Notes under the pieces: generated by a model | The model's input: the letters and a program-made list of their open reading frames with translations, nothing else | What the model was told of the DNA's origin: nothing | The model's database searches: none | From: Symbiodinium natans | Lineage: Eukaryota > Sar > Dinophyceae > Suessiales > Symbiodiniaceae | Reading direction: 5' to 3' | Assembly (NCBI GenBank): GCA_905221605.1 | Contig: CAJNDS010002687.1 | Span: 122,001-186,000, forward strand | DNA length: 64,000 nt | Part shown: piece by piece, positions 11,236 to 19,956 of the stretch | Numbering within the stretch: position 1 is the first letter of the stretch | Layout of the letters: every line of letters begins with the position of its first letter | Translations under genes and position numbers: made by a program

Positions 11236-11395
11236 TGCCCGACTTTCACAAAAAGAGCAAAGGGAAGCCTTGTTCCCCAAGCAGTCTACTGCTGGATTCT
11301 AAACTCATTGTTTTCTTCCCACAATCTGCAGCGAAGCAAAGAATGTCTCTTTCCATCTCGTCTTATCCATTTGCTTCTCGTCTGGAAGAAAGGAA
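11236..11395 (-). repeat. 160-bp segment, inverted relative to 9293-9453
   Basis: Begins TGCCCGACTTTCAC and ends CTCGTCTGGAAGAAAGGAA. This is the reverse complement of the copy A segment. The left flank (TTCTTCGCACTGTTGTAT) and the right flank (CAAAGAAGAGAG) keep the same orientation as in copy A. Confidence 0.85.
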
Positions 11396-11398
11396 CAA

Positions 11399-11444
<46 letters not shown>

Positions 11445-12254
11445 AGAGAATGCGAAGGATGAAGGTAGGAGATGATCTGCAAGAAGAGAGCTGAACAAGA
11501 TCGAGAAGAGCGGAGAGGGAGTTTCTTCTTCTTCCTCTTATGTACCCGTTGTTTTTTTCAAGCGTTCCTTGCTGTTTCCCTTCTACTGCGTCTTCCTCTC
11601 TTGCTGACTGAGAAAAGACAAGATTCTTAAGATCAAGGACAGCGAAAGGGACAGGGAAACTTTTTCGCCTTTGTTATCTGTCCCTTTGAATCTCCTCAAA
11701 CCATGAACAGAAGACATAGGCACGCAGGAGAGAAAGAAGGCAAATTAGAGCGAACACAGGAAATCAACCCTGCTCCAGGGGGAGAGGGAGCCCCTCTCTG
11801 CAACTCACAAAACAATTTTTTCTTCCCTCTCTCTGATCGTCAGGTTGCTTCTTTTTGACCTGTCTTATTTTGACTCATCTTCTTGCATTTTATCCTTTCT
11901 CCTTTGTAAGAACACAGCCAAAGAAGAGGTTGCGGGAGGGTGAACACCTTTTACCGACATATTCCTTTCAATCTACTCGAATAGAAGACGGAACAGAAGA
12001 CGTCGGAACACGAGAAAGAAGGCAACAGAGGGAGAATTACTGGAGTCTGCCATTAGCTTTTCCTGTCTCCTTTGTAAGAAAAAGCCAAAGAAGAGGTTGA
12101 AGAGGAGACGGAGGATGAAGAAGGCAAAATGGAAGGAATGAGCGGGCTCAACCCTGCTCTAGGGGGGGAACTGGGGAACCCCCTTTTGCAACGATCTCGT
12201 CTAGAAGAAAGGAACAAAGTGTGCGTGTGTGGGTGTGTTGTGTGTGGAGAACAA

Positions 12255-12476
12255 TTAAAAGGTCATATCATACATAAAGGTTCCTGCCACATATATATAT
12301 ACATACATGTATTTCGAGAGAACAAATGGAAGTGATGTTAGCACAAGGTCTGGGCTGCGGGCAACAGCCCAGAACTCATCTGCGATCCCCATTGCAGTAG
12401 TGAGTTCTGCGAGCACGCGGTCGTTGAGTATCAGATCCAGCCTTGTCAGTGTGTGGATTCTTTTATGGCTTGCCAA
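12255..12476 (-). pseudogene. possible endonuclease (EEP-like) fragment of a non-LTR retroelement
   Basis: The 73-codon minus-strand frame contains HTLTRLDLILNDRVLAEL and continues to ARSPDLVLTSLP. The arrangement R-L-D-x-I-L-x-(N/A)-D resembles the R-I-D-(F/Y) region near the C-terminus of exonuclease-endonuclease-phosphatase domains in LINE-type elements. The catalytic SDH motif is absent and the fragment is very short. It lies across the right inverted repeat, so it may be chance. Confidence 0.25.
12258..12299 (-). repeat. right terminal inverted repeat
   Basis: Reads AAAGGTCA at the inner edge and ACATATATATA at the outer edge. It is complementary to 4523-4564 at 36 of 42 positions. GT-rich simple sequence lies just inside it (12217-12248). 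Confidence 0.6.
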
Positions 12477-12735
12477 GAAAATTCTCCACAGCTAGCTGGG
12501 GGCTGTCAAGCTGAGTCGGCCACACGAAATCCCGAACTGAGGACTTCCAGTCCTTCGGCGTGCTGAATTTGAAAAGCGCGCATCAGGCAAAAGTACTTCC
12601 TGGGGCAAAGACCAAGGCGCGACGCAGGAACCTGGGGCGAAGAAGACGAAGCAGGTAGACGAGCACCTGGCTGACAGAGAATGAAAGAACTCCAAGCCCT
12701 TGAGTTCAAAGGGAGGGCGCCCGCAACTGACACGG

Positions 12736-13351
12736 CTATCCGAGGTTGAAGAGATGGCCACCCACACTGCCCGAGGTCAAAGATCGAATGCACTCAAAAC
12801 ACCTTGTCGCCTTAGGGTCAAGTGTGGCAGGGCGGGGGGGGCAACACATGCCAAAGCAGACACTCACCCGCTCGCCATCAGGGATCATTCCAGCAGCCTG
12901 TACCAGAGCACCCACGGGGCTACATGACTCCATGTGGACAGTATCAAAATCGACAATGGTGACGAAACCCATTCAGGAATTTCGGGCGGTGACTTGCAAG
13001 CATGCCGGTCACTCCTAAGCATGGCCTTGTTTCAACCCATTCGGCCAGCTCGGTTCTACATGCCAATCGGAAAGCACAGCATCCGGATTCCAAATTCCAA
13101 AGACCCTTGTCTTATCTTGACTGACTGAAAGACTTAACTTGGACTTCTTGATGAGGAAGTGTCTTCCACACCTGCTTGTCGTCGGCTAGACATACGGGCC
13201 AAGTTACATTTTTTGTCTTTCCCTTGCTAAAGGCATTTGCTCTCCATTCCGACGGGGCTCTTACGACTCTTGATCTGCGCTTGCCGCAAGTTAAGATATG
13301 TTGAGATTTAGGATTTTCTGCATTAAGGCCATGATTCATAGTCTTCGGCAT
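12736..13351 (-). CDS. exons of the large minus-strand gene (C-terminal side)
   Basis: Two frames: 13351-13112, with residues 25-79 reading like protein (ANAFSKGKTKNVTWPVCLAD and on), and 12972-12736, beginning FVTIVDFDTVHMESCSPVGA and continuing for 78 codons without low complexity. A further frame at 12793-12506 (CPRKYFCLMRAFQIQHAEGL) may be the next exon. No domain was recognised. If the gene is single, this is close to its 3' end. Confidence 0.4.
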
Positions 13352-13673
13352 GTGTCACGTCACTTCAAAAGCTCTGCAACCCCCAGCTGTACTTCCGCAG
13401 CGGCCTCTTGCGTGTCTGTTGGTATCATACAATACCTGCAGCTTGCGAAAGTGTCGCTCATACCTTGGTGGTTCGTGATCTGGAGATCGCCTCAAAAAGC
13501 TCATTCAATAGCATTTTCTGAGCAGGTGCTACTGGTACTGCTTTGTGCAATTGCTTTTCTGAAGGCCAGGAAGGAGTGCGACCTTTTGAGCAACAGTGCC
13601 TAACCGCACCAGTTTTGCGTAAAAAGAGGTTTAGCCAGTTAAACTACAGCATGCCTTTCGTTCCATCATCATA

Positions 13674-13940
13674 CTAGAGGAACGGCAAAAAGTCTGTTCT
13701 CAGTAACCTGGTGTTGGCGGGTCGTTCCCAGTACCACACAACGAGGGGGCTGAGGCACAGTGCTCGCCTCGCGTAGTAGCCTCTGTGCTGGCGTTTCTCG
13801 TTCTCGCGCCAGCGTATGCCTTCAGATGGCCGTCGGTCGCAGCTTGCAGTCTTTTGACAACAGGGGAGTGCCAGGGAGCTGACTGTGGGACAAAAACAAG
13901 GTGAGCAAACTCCTCCTCCAAGTCCTCGAGCATGAGGCAA
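13674..13940 (-). CDS. exon of the large minus-strand gene
   Basis: The frame 13933-13700 begins MLEDLEEEFAHLVFVPQ and continues to about HLKAYAGARTRNASTEATTR. It resembles the exon near 17350 (MLEDLQEQVVVRDRRH) in its first residues, which could reflect a repeated module. No domain was assigned. Confidence 0.35.
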   Translation of the reverse strand: MPHARGLGGGVCSPCFCPTVSSLALPCCQKTASCDRRPSEGIRWRENEKRQHRGYYARRALCLSPLVVWYWERPANTRLLRTDFLPFL

Positions 13941-14049
13941 GCATATCTTGCTTGGCAGCAGCTCGGCGTTATGAGCGCAATTTCGGCAGGTTTCTAGGAC
14001 AAGATCTCAAAGACAAAGACATGCTCGAATCACCAAGGCACCGGTCCTC

Positions 14050-14235
14050 CTTCTTGACAGCTTGCGAGGGCGATACCAAGGGCGACAGGACTTGCAGAAG
14101 ATCCTCAACAGCCTTTTTTGCATGCGGATGGAAAGGAACCTTGTGCTCACAGTCACAGCAACAAGCCTCATCGTCCGGATGTCCGAGGGCATCAAGAAGG
14201 CGTGGCAGCCTGAAGCTTACTGCAGCATCCCCTTG
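14050..14235 (-). CDS. exon of the large minus-strand gene, Cys/His cluster
   Basis: Found by translating the minus strand directly. It reads VSFRLPRLLDALGHPDDEACC, then a Cys/His-rich stretch (CDCEHKVPFHPHAKKA), then VEDLLQVLSPLVSPSQAVKK. The first and last parts look like HEAT-type helices, and the Cys/His cluster could bind zinc. It does not start with Met, as expected for an internal exon. Confidence 0.4.
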
Positions 14236-14749
14236 TCACGCCCTGAAGGCCAGACGCTCAGAGGTCAGAAGCCCTCAGAATGCACTCTCTCCTTCCCGGG
14301 ATCTCCAGTCATGACCTATTTCCTGTCCAGTTCCCCTATGCTATGATTGATTACCATCAACCACAATCCAGAACCCATTCAAGGGGCTTTTTTCGCTGAC
14401 TGTCTGTTTACGTCAGTTACCCTACAGTGCTTGTGGCCAAACACGGCTGGTAACCCCGCAGTAAGGCTGACGCATCCAGTACTCTTCTGAACTCTGTCCG
14501 CGAGGTTTGGTGGTGAGCTCGATTGTCTCTTGCGGTAGCCTTCGCTGCACAGCATCATACAAAGCCAACCCTATTCAAGAGTGGCGCAGATGAAGACCCT
14601 GCAAGTGGCCTCCAGAAGAGCGTGTTCAGAAAGCGCGCCGTGGCCTTCTGCAGGTCGCGCTTCCTGGTGGGCAAAGGTCGTGTGGACACACAGCACGTGA
14701 AAGAACGTGAAAGGACCGGATCTTCGAACGCCGGAACGGAGCCATTCAG

Positions 14750-14977
14750 CTAAAGCAACTCTGCGAAAGCAATTTTGCTCCGCTCTGCTTTAAGAGCCTT
14801 GAGACCCAGACCTTGACGACACCAGATCTGCAAAGGTTCGCCAGAGAAAGAAGGGCTTGTCGCCATCCACCTTTCACTCGAAGAACTCGAAAACTCATAC
14901 AGAGGCAATCTCCAGCCCAGCTCGAGGTCCCAGCTACAACTCCGTCGTGATACTGGTTCTCCAGGATAGCCTACCAA
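14750..14977 (-). CDS. exon of the large minus-strand gene
   Basis: Minus-strand frame of 75 codons; residues about 18-75 (LELGWRLPLYEFSSSSSERW and on to LKALKAERSKIAFAEL) have coding-like composition. No domain was recognised. The frame terminates at 14750 at or near an exon edge. Confidence 0.35.
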   Translation of the reverse strand: MVGYPGEPVSRRSCSWDLELGWRLPLYEFSSSSSERWMATSPSFSGEPLQIWCRQGLGLKALKAERSKIAFAELL

Positions 14978-15039
14978 TGAATGTGATGTCTCTCATTCTC
15001 TGAAGAATGTTCTTGTGAGACTGCTGAGGTGGAGGGATG

Positions 15040-15587
15040 TCAGAGGCAGAAAGGGCTCAGCCACAAGATAACTGAACATGATAAGGGCGCCTGTTCGCAG
15101 GCGTTTATGTCGCGGGCAATGATCACTGTAGCAAGGCCCACCACAGACACCTGCAGAGAGACACTGTGGTTGTCCATGCATTTATATTTCGAGTCCATCT
15201 CCTGTCTCTTCTCGCCTGCACTTCCTCTGGCACTGCCGTGCTGATCTCGGTCAGCGGTCAACATTGTTAATGACTTCTCGGAGGCTCGAAAGAAGCCCTG
15301 AGAGGTCTGAGTGAGCTGCAGAACATAGGAGCATGCTGACGGCACAGGCCTGGCACAAACGTTGGTTGGCTCTGGCATTGGCTCCCTGGGCTCAAAATTC
15401 AGAGAATTTCCGGGCGAGCGGCATCGTGTGCGGGCTTCATGGATGTGGGCACCGCCCGCGTCGATGTGCCGCCCTCCGGGTGCAAGCGGGGGGGTGGCCT
15501 CGCATCCGAAGCGTCCGAATCAGCTCCAATGCTCGAATGAAGAGTATCCTGAATTTCAACGCTACTCATGTTTTGTGTGAACAGCAA
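15040..15587 (-). CDS. exons of the large minus-strand gene
   Basis: Two frames: 15587-15399 (MSSVEIQDTLHSSIGADSDA, acidic/Pro-rich) and 15378-15040 (ACSYVLQLTQTSQGFFRASE, then EKRQEMDSKYKCMDNHSVSL and VSVVGLATVIIARDINACEQ). They are probably consecutive exons or one exon with a frame change. No domain was assigned. Confidence 0.35.
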
Positions 15588-15601
15588 GACTCAGTCTAGG
15601 C

Positions 15602-16380
15602 TTAGCGTGAGGATTGAAAACCGCCGAGGCACCTGTTCCTCAGCGTCTCCAGAAACTCTTCGAAACCCTTTGTAGGCGTGAACGACGAATGGGCAATCCG
15701 CCTGGGACCCGAAAGCAATGCGAAATAGTGCGAAGGCCGAGGTAGGGCACAAGAGTGCCTGCAAAGCTCCAGCAGCTCGTAGCGTGTCTGTACCGGAGCC
15801 GGAGACAGCACCGCCTCTCTTCACAGCTACATGACGAGCCATGCGGCCAGCCCAGACATCCAGCTGCCTCGTAAAGCAGCGGCAGCAGGTGCTTGTCTGG
15901 ATACAACACCTGAGCAAGCCGTTGGTGCTCTTGGGGTTGGCACATGTTGGCACACGACGACCCGAGAACAGAGCTCGCAAAAACCACCATTAGGGCAACG
16001 GCATTGTGAAGCAGCTCATGGGACACCAGGCGGCAGAGCCAGTCTGATTGCAATGCTGTCTGCACAAGCAAAGGCACCTGTCCGGGAAGAGCAGGGGCAA
16101 GAGCAGCTGCAGTCTGAAGAACAGCACGCAACAGCCATGATGCAATCTTGATGCCGTGAGGTCTGCACCATGGATGTGTAGAGCTCTGGCAAATTCAGCT
16201 CTGCAAGCAGAACGACCGTGTTTGCGTACACCTGCGAGCGCAGACAAGCTTGATGCACCACTCGAAACATGAAGACTGTCGCTGCCGCTGCACCTCGTCA
16301 TTGAACCGAGGATTCCGCAACACCGCATTCGCAAAGGCCACCAAGCGCGAAGGTTCAGCACAATACATGTCCCCTGGCAA
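15602..16380 (-). CDS. helical-repeat exon block with frame changes
   Basis: This is one of the densest coding stretches. In order on the minus strand: 16380-16270 (DMYCAEPSRLVAFANAVLRN), 16270-16130 in another frame (MFRVVHQACLRSQVYANTVV, then LLAELNLPELYTSMVQTSRH), 16131-15870 in a third (AVLQTAAALAPALPGQVPLL, LVSHELLHNAVALMVVFASS, HLLPLLYEAA), and 15811-15610 (RYELLELCRHSCALPRPSHY). The helices look like HEAT/ARM repeats. Successive frames join with no room for an intron, so single-base indels or a decaying copy must be considered. Confidence 0.45.
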
Positions 16381-16469
16381 GCAAATCCCATTCGATGGTC
16401 AAGAATTTGCACAATGTTGTCAGGTCTGTGGTCAAAGCCCAGTTAGACGCCCATCCACACTGATTCTTC

Positions 16470-16740
16470 GCCCCAGTTAGAGGCTGCATCGACTCTCGAC
16501 ACACATTTTGCTGAAAATGCCATCTGCCAACAAGTGCAACCTTGTGATGCCACCTGACTTCTTGCGTGGCAGCTCCAAAGGTGGGCTGTGAACAGGAAGA
16601 ACACGTACCTGCAACCGATGGTACACAAGTGGGTACAAAGATACATTCACAGATCTCATGCCACCTCTGTGTCCGTGAGGAAGTCTGGCTGCGAAGACTG
16701 AAAATGAATCCAGACCTTGGGCACCACTATAAGCTGTCAC
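16470..16740 (-). CDS. exon of the large minus-strand gene
   Basis: Frame 16740-16477; from about residue 28 it reads MRSVNVSLYPLVYHRLQVRV, LPVHSPPLELPRKKSGGITR and LHLLADGIFSKMCVESRCSL. This alternates beta-like and helical stretches and has convincing composition. No domain was recognised. Confidence 0.4.
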
Positions 16741-16789
16741 TGTCTCCAGGTACAGTCAGGCTTCAAGGCGGAACTTTCTGCTAGTAAGA

Positions 16790-17039
16790 AAATTCGGGTA
16801 ACTGTTGCCTCTCCCAGTTTCGCTTCCTCTCTCCTCCCTAGCATCGCCTTCCGCACCTATGTCCTGCTCTTTGATGAGTAGCACGTGGAGTGCGTACCAT
16901 ACTCCACCAAAAGCTGTCTTACATAATCCCGCGCAAAGGCACAAGTGAACGAGTCCGTGCACCAGCATTCATGAGACAGTGGGCTATTGCCCGCCCTATT
17001 GTCCGCCCTGCTTGCTGCGCTGTGTCCTGAACAATGCAT
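16790..17039 (-). CDS. exon of the large minus-strand gene with a frame change
   Basis: Frame 17039-16857 contains CTDSFTCAFARDYVRQLLVE, and the overlapping frame 16968-16790 continues with HVLLIKEQDIGAEGDAREER and GSETGRGNSYPNFL. The two good halves lie in different frames and abut, which points to an indel rather than an intron. Confidence 0.35.
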
Positions 17040-17289
17040 GATGATGAACTTTGTTTACTGGCGAACTCCTAAAACGAACCCCTTTTGTGATGTCCATCTG
17101 TCTCTACATTTCGCCTGGTAGGGCACAGTCCAAGAGGGTGGGTCTCCACAGCAGAGATCTTCTGCACATCTACATTACTGCATGGACTGATTGCTAAGCG
17201 ACAGGCACGATTGGTGTGCCTGAGCACGGCAGGACCACACAAACGCAGGACATCGTGCCTCCGGCTTGCGGCGCTGAGGCGCGAGCGAC

Positions 17290-17860
17290 AAAGCCCCAAT
17301 TTCCAAACGAGGAGAACTGATGTGTCTGCGGTCACGGACGACCACTTGCTCCTGCAAGTCCTCCAGCATGGTAGACACCTGAAGTTCAACGAAGCTCAAC
17401 GGAAAGCCAAGACATGCCAACAGCCAACCGCCCACCACTCTTCAATGCACCGTTTCCCAGCCTCGCCGAAAGTCCGCAAGGACATTGGATAAAACTTCTC
17501 TGTCCAAACCTTCAAGCTTGCCACTCTTCGAGGCATGCCCGGCAACAGATTCTTGAATTTTGTGTTGGGTTGGGGCGGGGGGGGGGGCAGGCGATACGCA
17601 CACCAACAAGCTAAGGGAAGCACCCGCAGCTGGTCACATGACAGCTCGCAAACGTTGCGCCAGCACTCGTATGGCATACCTTCAGCGACCTGTGCGAATA
17701 CCCCGACAAAGGCTCTCGCAATAGCAGCAGCCCAAAGAAACCGCCACACAGCATTGATAGCAACAGACAGCGCTGATAGCCAGACCTCTATGTCTTGCAT
17801 GCGCTCAGCTTGCAATGACGTGGCCGGCATGAAGATAACCTGCGGGACCTCATCGAGCAC
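17290..17860 (-). CDS. exons of the large minus-strand gene
   Basis: Frame 17860-17396 has two good stretches: near its start MQDIEVWLSALSVAINAVWR and FVGVFAQVAEGMPYECWRNV, and near its end MPRRVASLKVWTEKFYPMSL. They are separated by Pro-rich translated simple sequence (a G-run at about 17570-17590), which is probably an intron. A further frame, 17438-17175, gives FPLSFVELQVSTMLEDLQEQ. Helical repeats are likely. No family was assigned. Confidence 0.4.
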
Positions 17861-17869
17861 GGGGTGAAG

Positions 17870-19050
17870 GTCTAGGATTTAGGTCGGAGGGTCTACTGAG
17901 GGTCTGGGGTGTAAAGGTCAGGTTCATCTGCTTTGGTAAATAAACGATTGCAACCGGCGGTCTCCAAGAAGCAGCTCACTAACAACCATGAGAAACCTGC
18001 AGGTTGGCTTAGGTTATGTAAGGTCTTGGCTACGCTTGGTTGACGTTGAATCGGACATTTCTGATTCGTGGCATCCTGTGTTTTCTCCATTTGGGCCGCT
18101 GGCCTGTGGCAAGGGGGAAGGAAGAAAATCGCAAACCAGAAGCAGAGCTGATCCCTCAGAAGCCGAGACCCCAAGCACCCCAAACCCTCTAAACCGGAAC
18201 ATGCTACACCCCAGATCTGCACATACTACTACGCCCAAGCCCGGAAGCCAAAACAACCCAAGCTCTGACCCTACAGCACTCAACCCTAACCCTGAGAACC
18301 AAACCCTAAAAACAATGCTTACAAACCCAAAACCCTACACTCCGACCCCGAAAGCTTTAGAGTTGGCGAAGGAGGGAACAGGTTTAGGAAGTTTAGGAAG
18401 TTGAGGTTTAGGAGTCTAGGGTTGAGGTGGGATTTGGGTTTGGTGACTTAAGCCAGCTTGCTTGGTGCTCATCAGAGAAAACCGTGCTGCTTTCTTTGGG
18501 GATCTTGATCGTTGAAGAAAGCCAGTACGCTGTGGAGCACTGTATGTGCCTGGCCTCGACAACCGTTCCAACCATTCTCACCTCAGTTGAGCATGGCTGA
18601 CCATGGGTTGCATATTCACTGTTCTTCTCACCCTCTGATGCACTCTGTCATCGATGCGACTAGATGCTGGTCAAGCACGGGTCTAGCGTCTCGCCCGAAT
18701 TACCACTCGACTTTGATTTTGCCGAGTAGCCAAGGCAAGCATGGATGATTCATCCAAAGGAAGTCCATGAATCACCTACCGGCACCATGCGGACAATACT
18801 TGAAAAATCATGCAGGCATATCAAAACGGCCATGACTGAAAGCTCTGTCAAAAACACCACAGCACCACACGCCCTCAATCATGCCCCCAAATTGCAACCT
18901 TTTCCCACAGACACCCCATCACCTCCCACTGCCCGAAGTGTCCAAAGTGTCTGAGTCAACAGCAACATGGCCAGGCATGCAGATGATGAAATGACAAGCG
19001 AGGTTTACAGCTTCTCTACGCAACTGGTGGGTCAGGCATCTAAATCTTTG
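17870..19050. other. gap between exons with telomere-like tracts
   Basis: No convincing coding on either strand. From about 18170 to 18430 the sequence is a degenerate CCCTAAACC/AACCCTAA tract, then TTTAGGAAGTTTAGG; see the repeat entry. It is probably intron or intergenic DNA. Confidence 0.5.
18170..18430 (+). repeat. degenerate telomere-like tract
   Basis: Repeated but diverged CCCTAAACC, CCCAAAACCC and AACCCTAACCC motifs, switching to TTTAGGAAGTTTAGGAAG near 18380. TTTAGGG is the canonical dinoflagellate telomere repeat. Interstitial degenerate copies like this also occur at 30690-30960 and 31690-31760. Confidence 0.6.
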
Positions 19051-19112
19051 CTTTGGCTTCCGGAAAGTTGAGGTTCCTTGTCTTGTCCGCACATATCACG
19101 CGAAAGGCTCAT

Positions 19113-19400
19113 TCACAGCTGACGCGGCACCTCGTCCATGACATGATGAAGCTGAAGGAAGAGCTGGCGGTGCATTCGAGAGGCCAACTTGCCCACTTGC
19201 TCAAGGGCCAGTCGGTCAGCCTTCTCTTGGCGCGCACGCTCCTCGTCGCGCACAATATGCCCGAATGCTTCAGTTTCATGTGTCATGCAGAGGGCTCCTC
19301 GTTCTCGCTGGCAGTCAGCCATGATGCCATCTTCCTGCGATCACGCTCCCGGCGCTCGATGTTCAGAAGGCCCCTGCACCGGGTGTCTGAAAATGCTACA
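19113..19400 (-). CDS. exon of the large minus-strand gene, charged helix
   Basis: Upstream part (about 19385-19310) reads NIERRERDRRKMASWLTASE. Downstream frame 19322-19113 reads VRDEERARQEKADRLALEQV, GKLASRMHRQLFLQLHHVMD and EVPRQL. Together they make a charged, probably coiled helix followed by an amphipathic helix. The two halves are in different frames. Confidence 0.4.
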
Positions 19401-19470
19401 GTACTTCCGAATCCTTCTGGCCTAACCTCGATAACTCAGAAATGTGACACACAAGCTTGATGTCGGTGGG

Positions 19471-19956
19471 CTATGCTGTGTGAAGCTTGAAGCAGCTACT
19501 TTGCAGGATGCGCTTCCCACTGCCGCATCGGCGCCATAACTGATGCCGTCTGCGCCTCCCCACGAAGTCAAGCACCTGAACCACAGCACCGAGTCCTTGA
19601 TCAACCAGAAACTCTTGCAGGTCCTGCAGGCGCAAGGCGGGGTGCAAGGCGGAGGTGCACAAGGCAGAGGTAATTACACAAGGCAAGTGCGGCAACGAAG
19701 CACCAAGAATTCTGTAGAGCATGTGGTTCACGTGACGTTTAGGCATGCGACTGCCTGCCTCCTTGAAGATGACACCATCTTCGTTCACAATTCTGGTGAT
19801 TATTGCGTCGAGGACCAGTGCCAGTGTCGCAGGAGTTTCCTGCCTCGCTCGCAGGATGAGCACTGCCACCCGTGATGACACACTCTGGCAGTTCTTGATG
19901 ACCTCAGTTGCCGCAAGCGGAAAAATGCGGTTGGGGTCCCGAAGCTCGTGTGACAA
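19471..19956 (-). CDS. in-frame continuation downstream of a TAG stop, HEAT-like
   Basis: Directly after the TAG that ends the 513-codon frame, the same frame stays open for 161 more codons and looks like protein: TEVIKNCQSVSSRVAVLILR, ATLALVLDAIITRIVNEDGV, MLYRILGASLPHLPCVITSA and LQDLQEFLVDQGLGAVVQVL. It begins without a Met (the first codon is TTG). Either an intron covers the stop, or the stop is an error, a readthrough site or a disabling mutation. Helical repeats similar to the preceding exon argue that both belong to one protein. Confidence 0.5.
   Translation of the reverse strand: MSHELRDPNRIFPLAATEVIKNCQSVSSRVAVLILRARQETPATLALVLDAIITRIVNEDGVIFKEAGSRMPKRHVNHMLYRILGASLPHLPCVITSALCTSALHPALRLQDLQEFLVDQGLGAVVQVLDFVGRRRRHQLWRRCGSGKRILQSSCFKLHTA

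Larger units (their letters stand above)
10275..11840 (+). repeat. purine-rich duplicated block, copy B
   Basis: Direct repeat of 8763-9920 in the same order, offset by about 1.5 kb on the left and 1.9 kb on the right. The difference is the 10563-10989 insertion. The segment 11236-11395 is inverted relative to copy A. Confidence 0.85.
4523..12299. mobile_element. 7.8-kb AT-rich element bounded by 42-bp inverted repeats, no transposase seen
   Basis: A 42-bp imperfect inverted repeat (36 of 42 positions match by eye) bounds a segment whose base composition differs sharply from the GC-richer exon-bearing DNA on either side. Inside there is no recognisable gene: only a palindromic repeat array, purine-rich duplications and microsatellites. 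The structure fits a non-autonomous DNA transposon, or nested foldback elements that grew by internal amplification. A clear target-site duplication could not be identified because the outer flanks are themselves TG/TA repeats. Confidence 0.45.

Noticed and set aside
19053-19460. 135-codon plus-strand frame
   Set aside because: The minus strand over the same bases gives charged, helix-like protein in line with neighbouring exons; the plus frame is its shadow.
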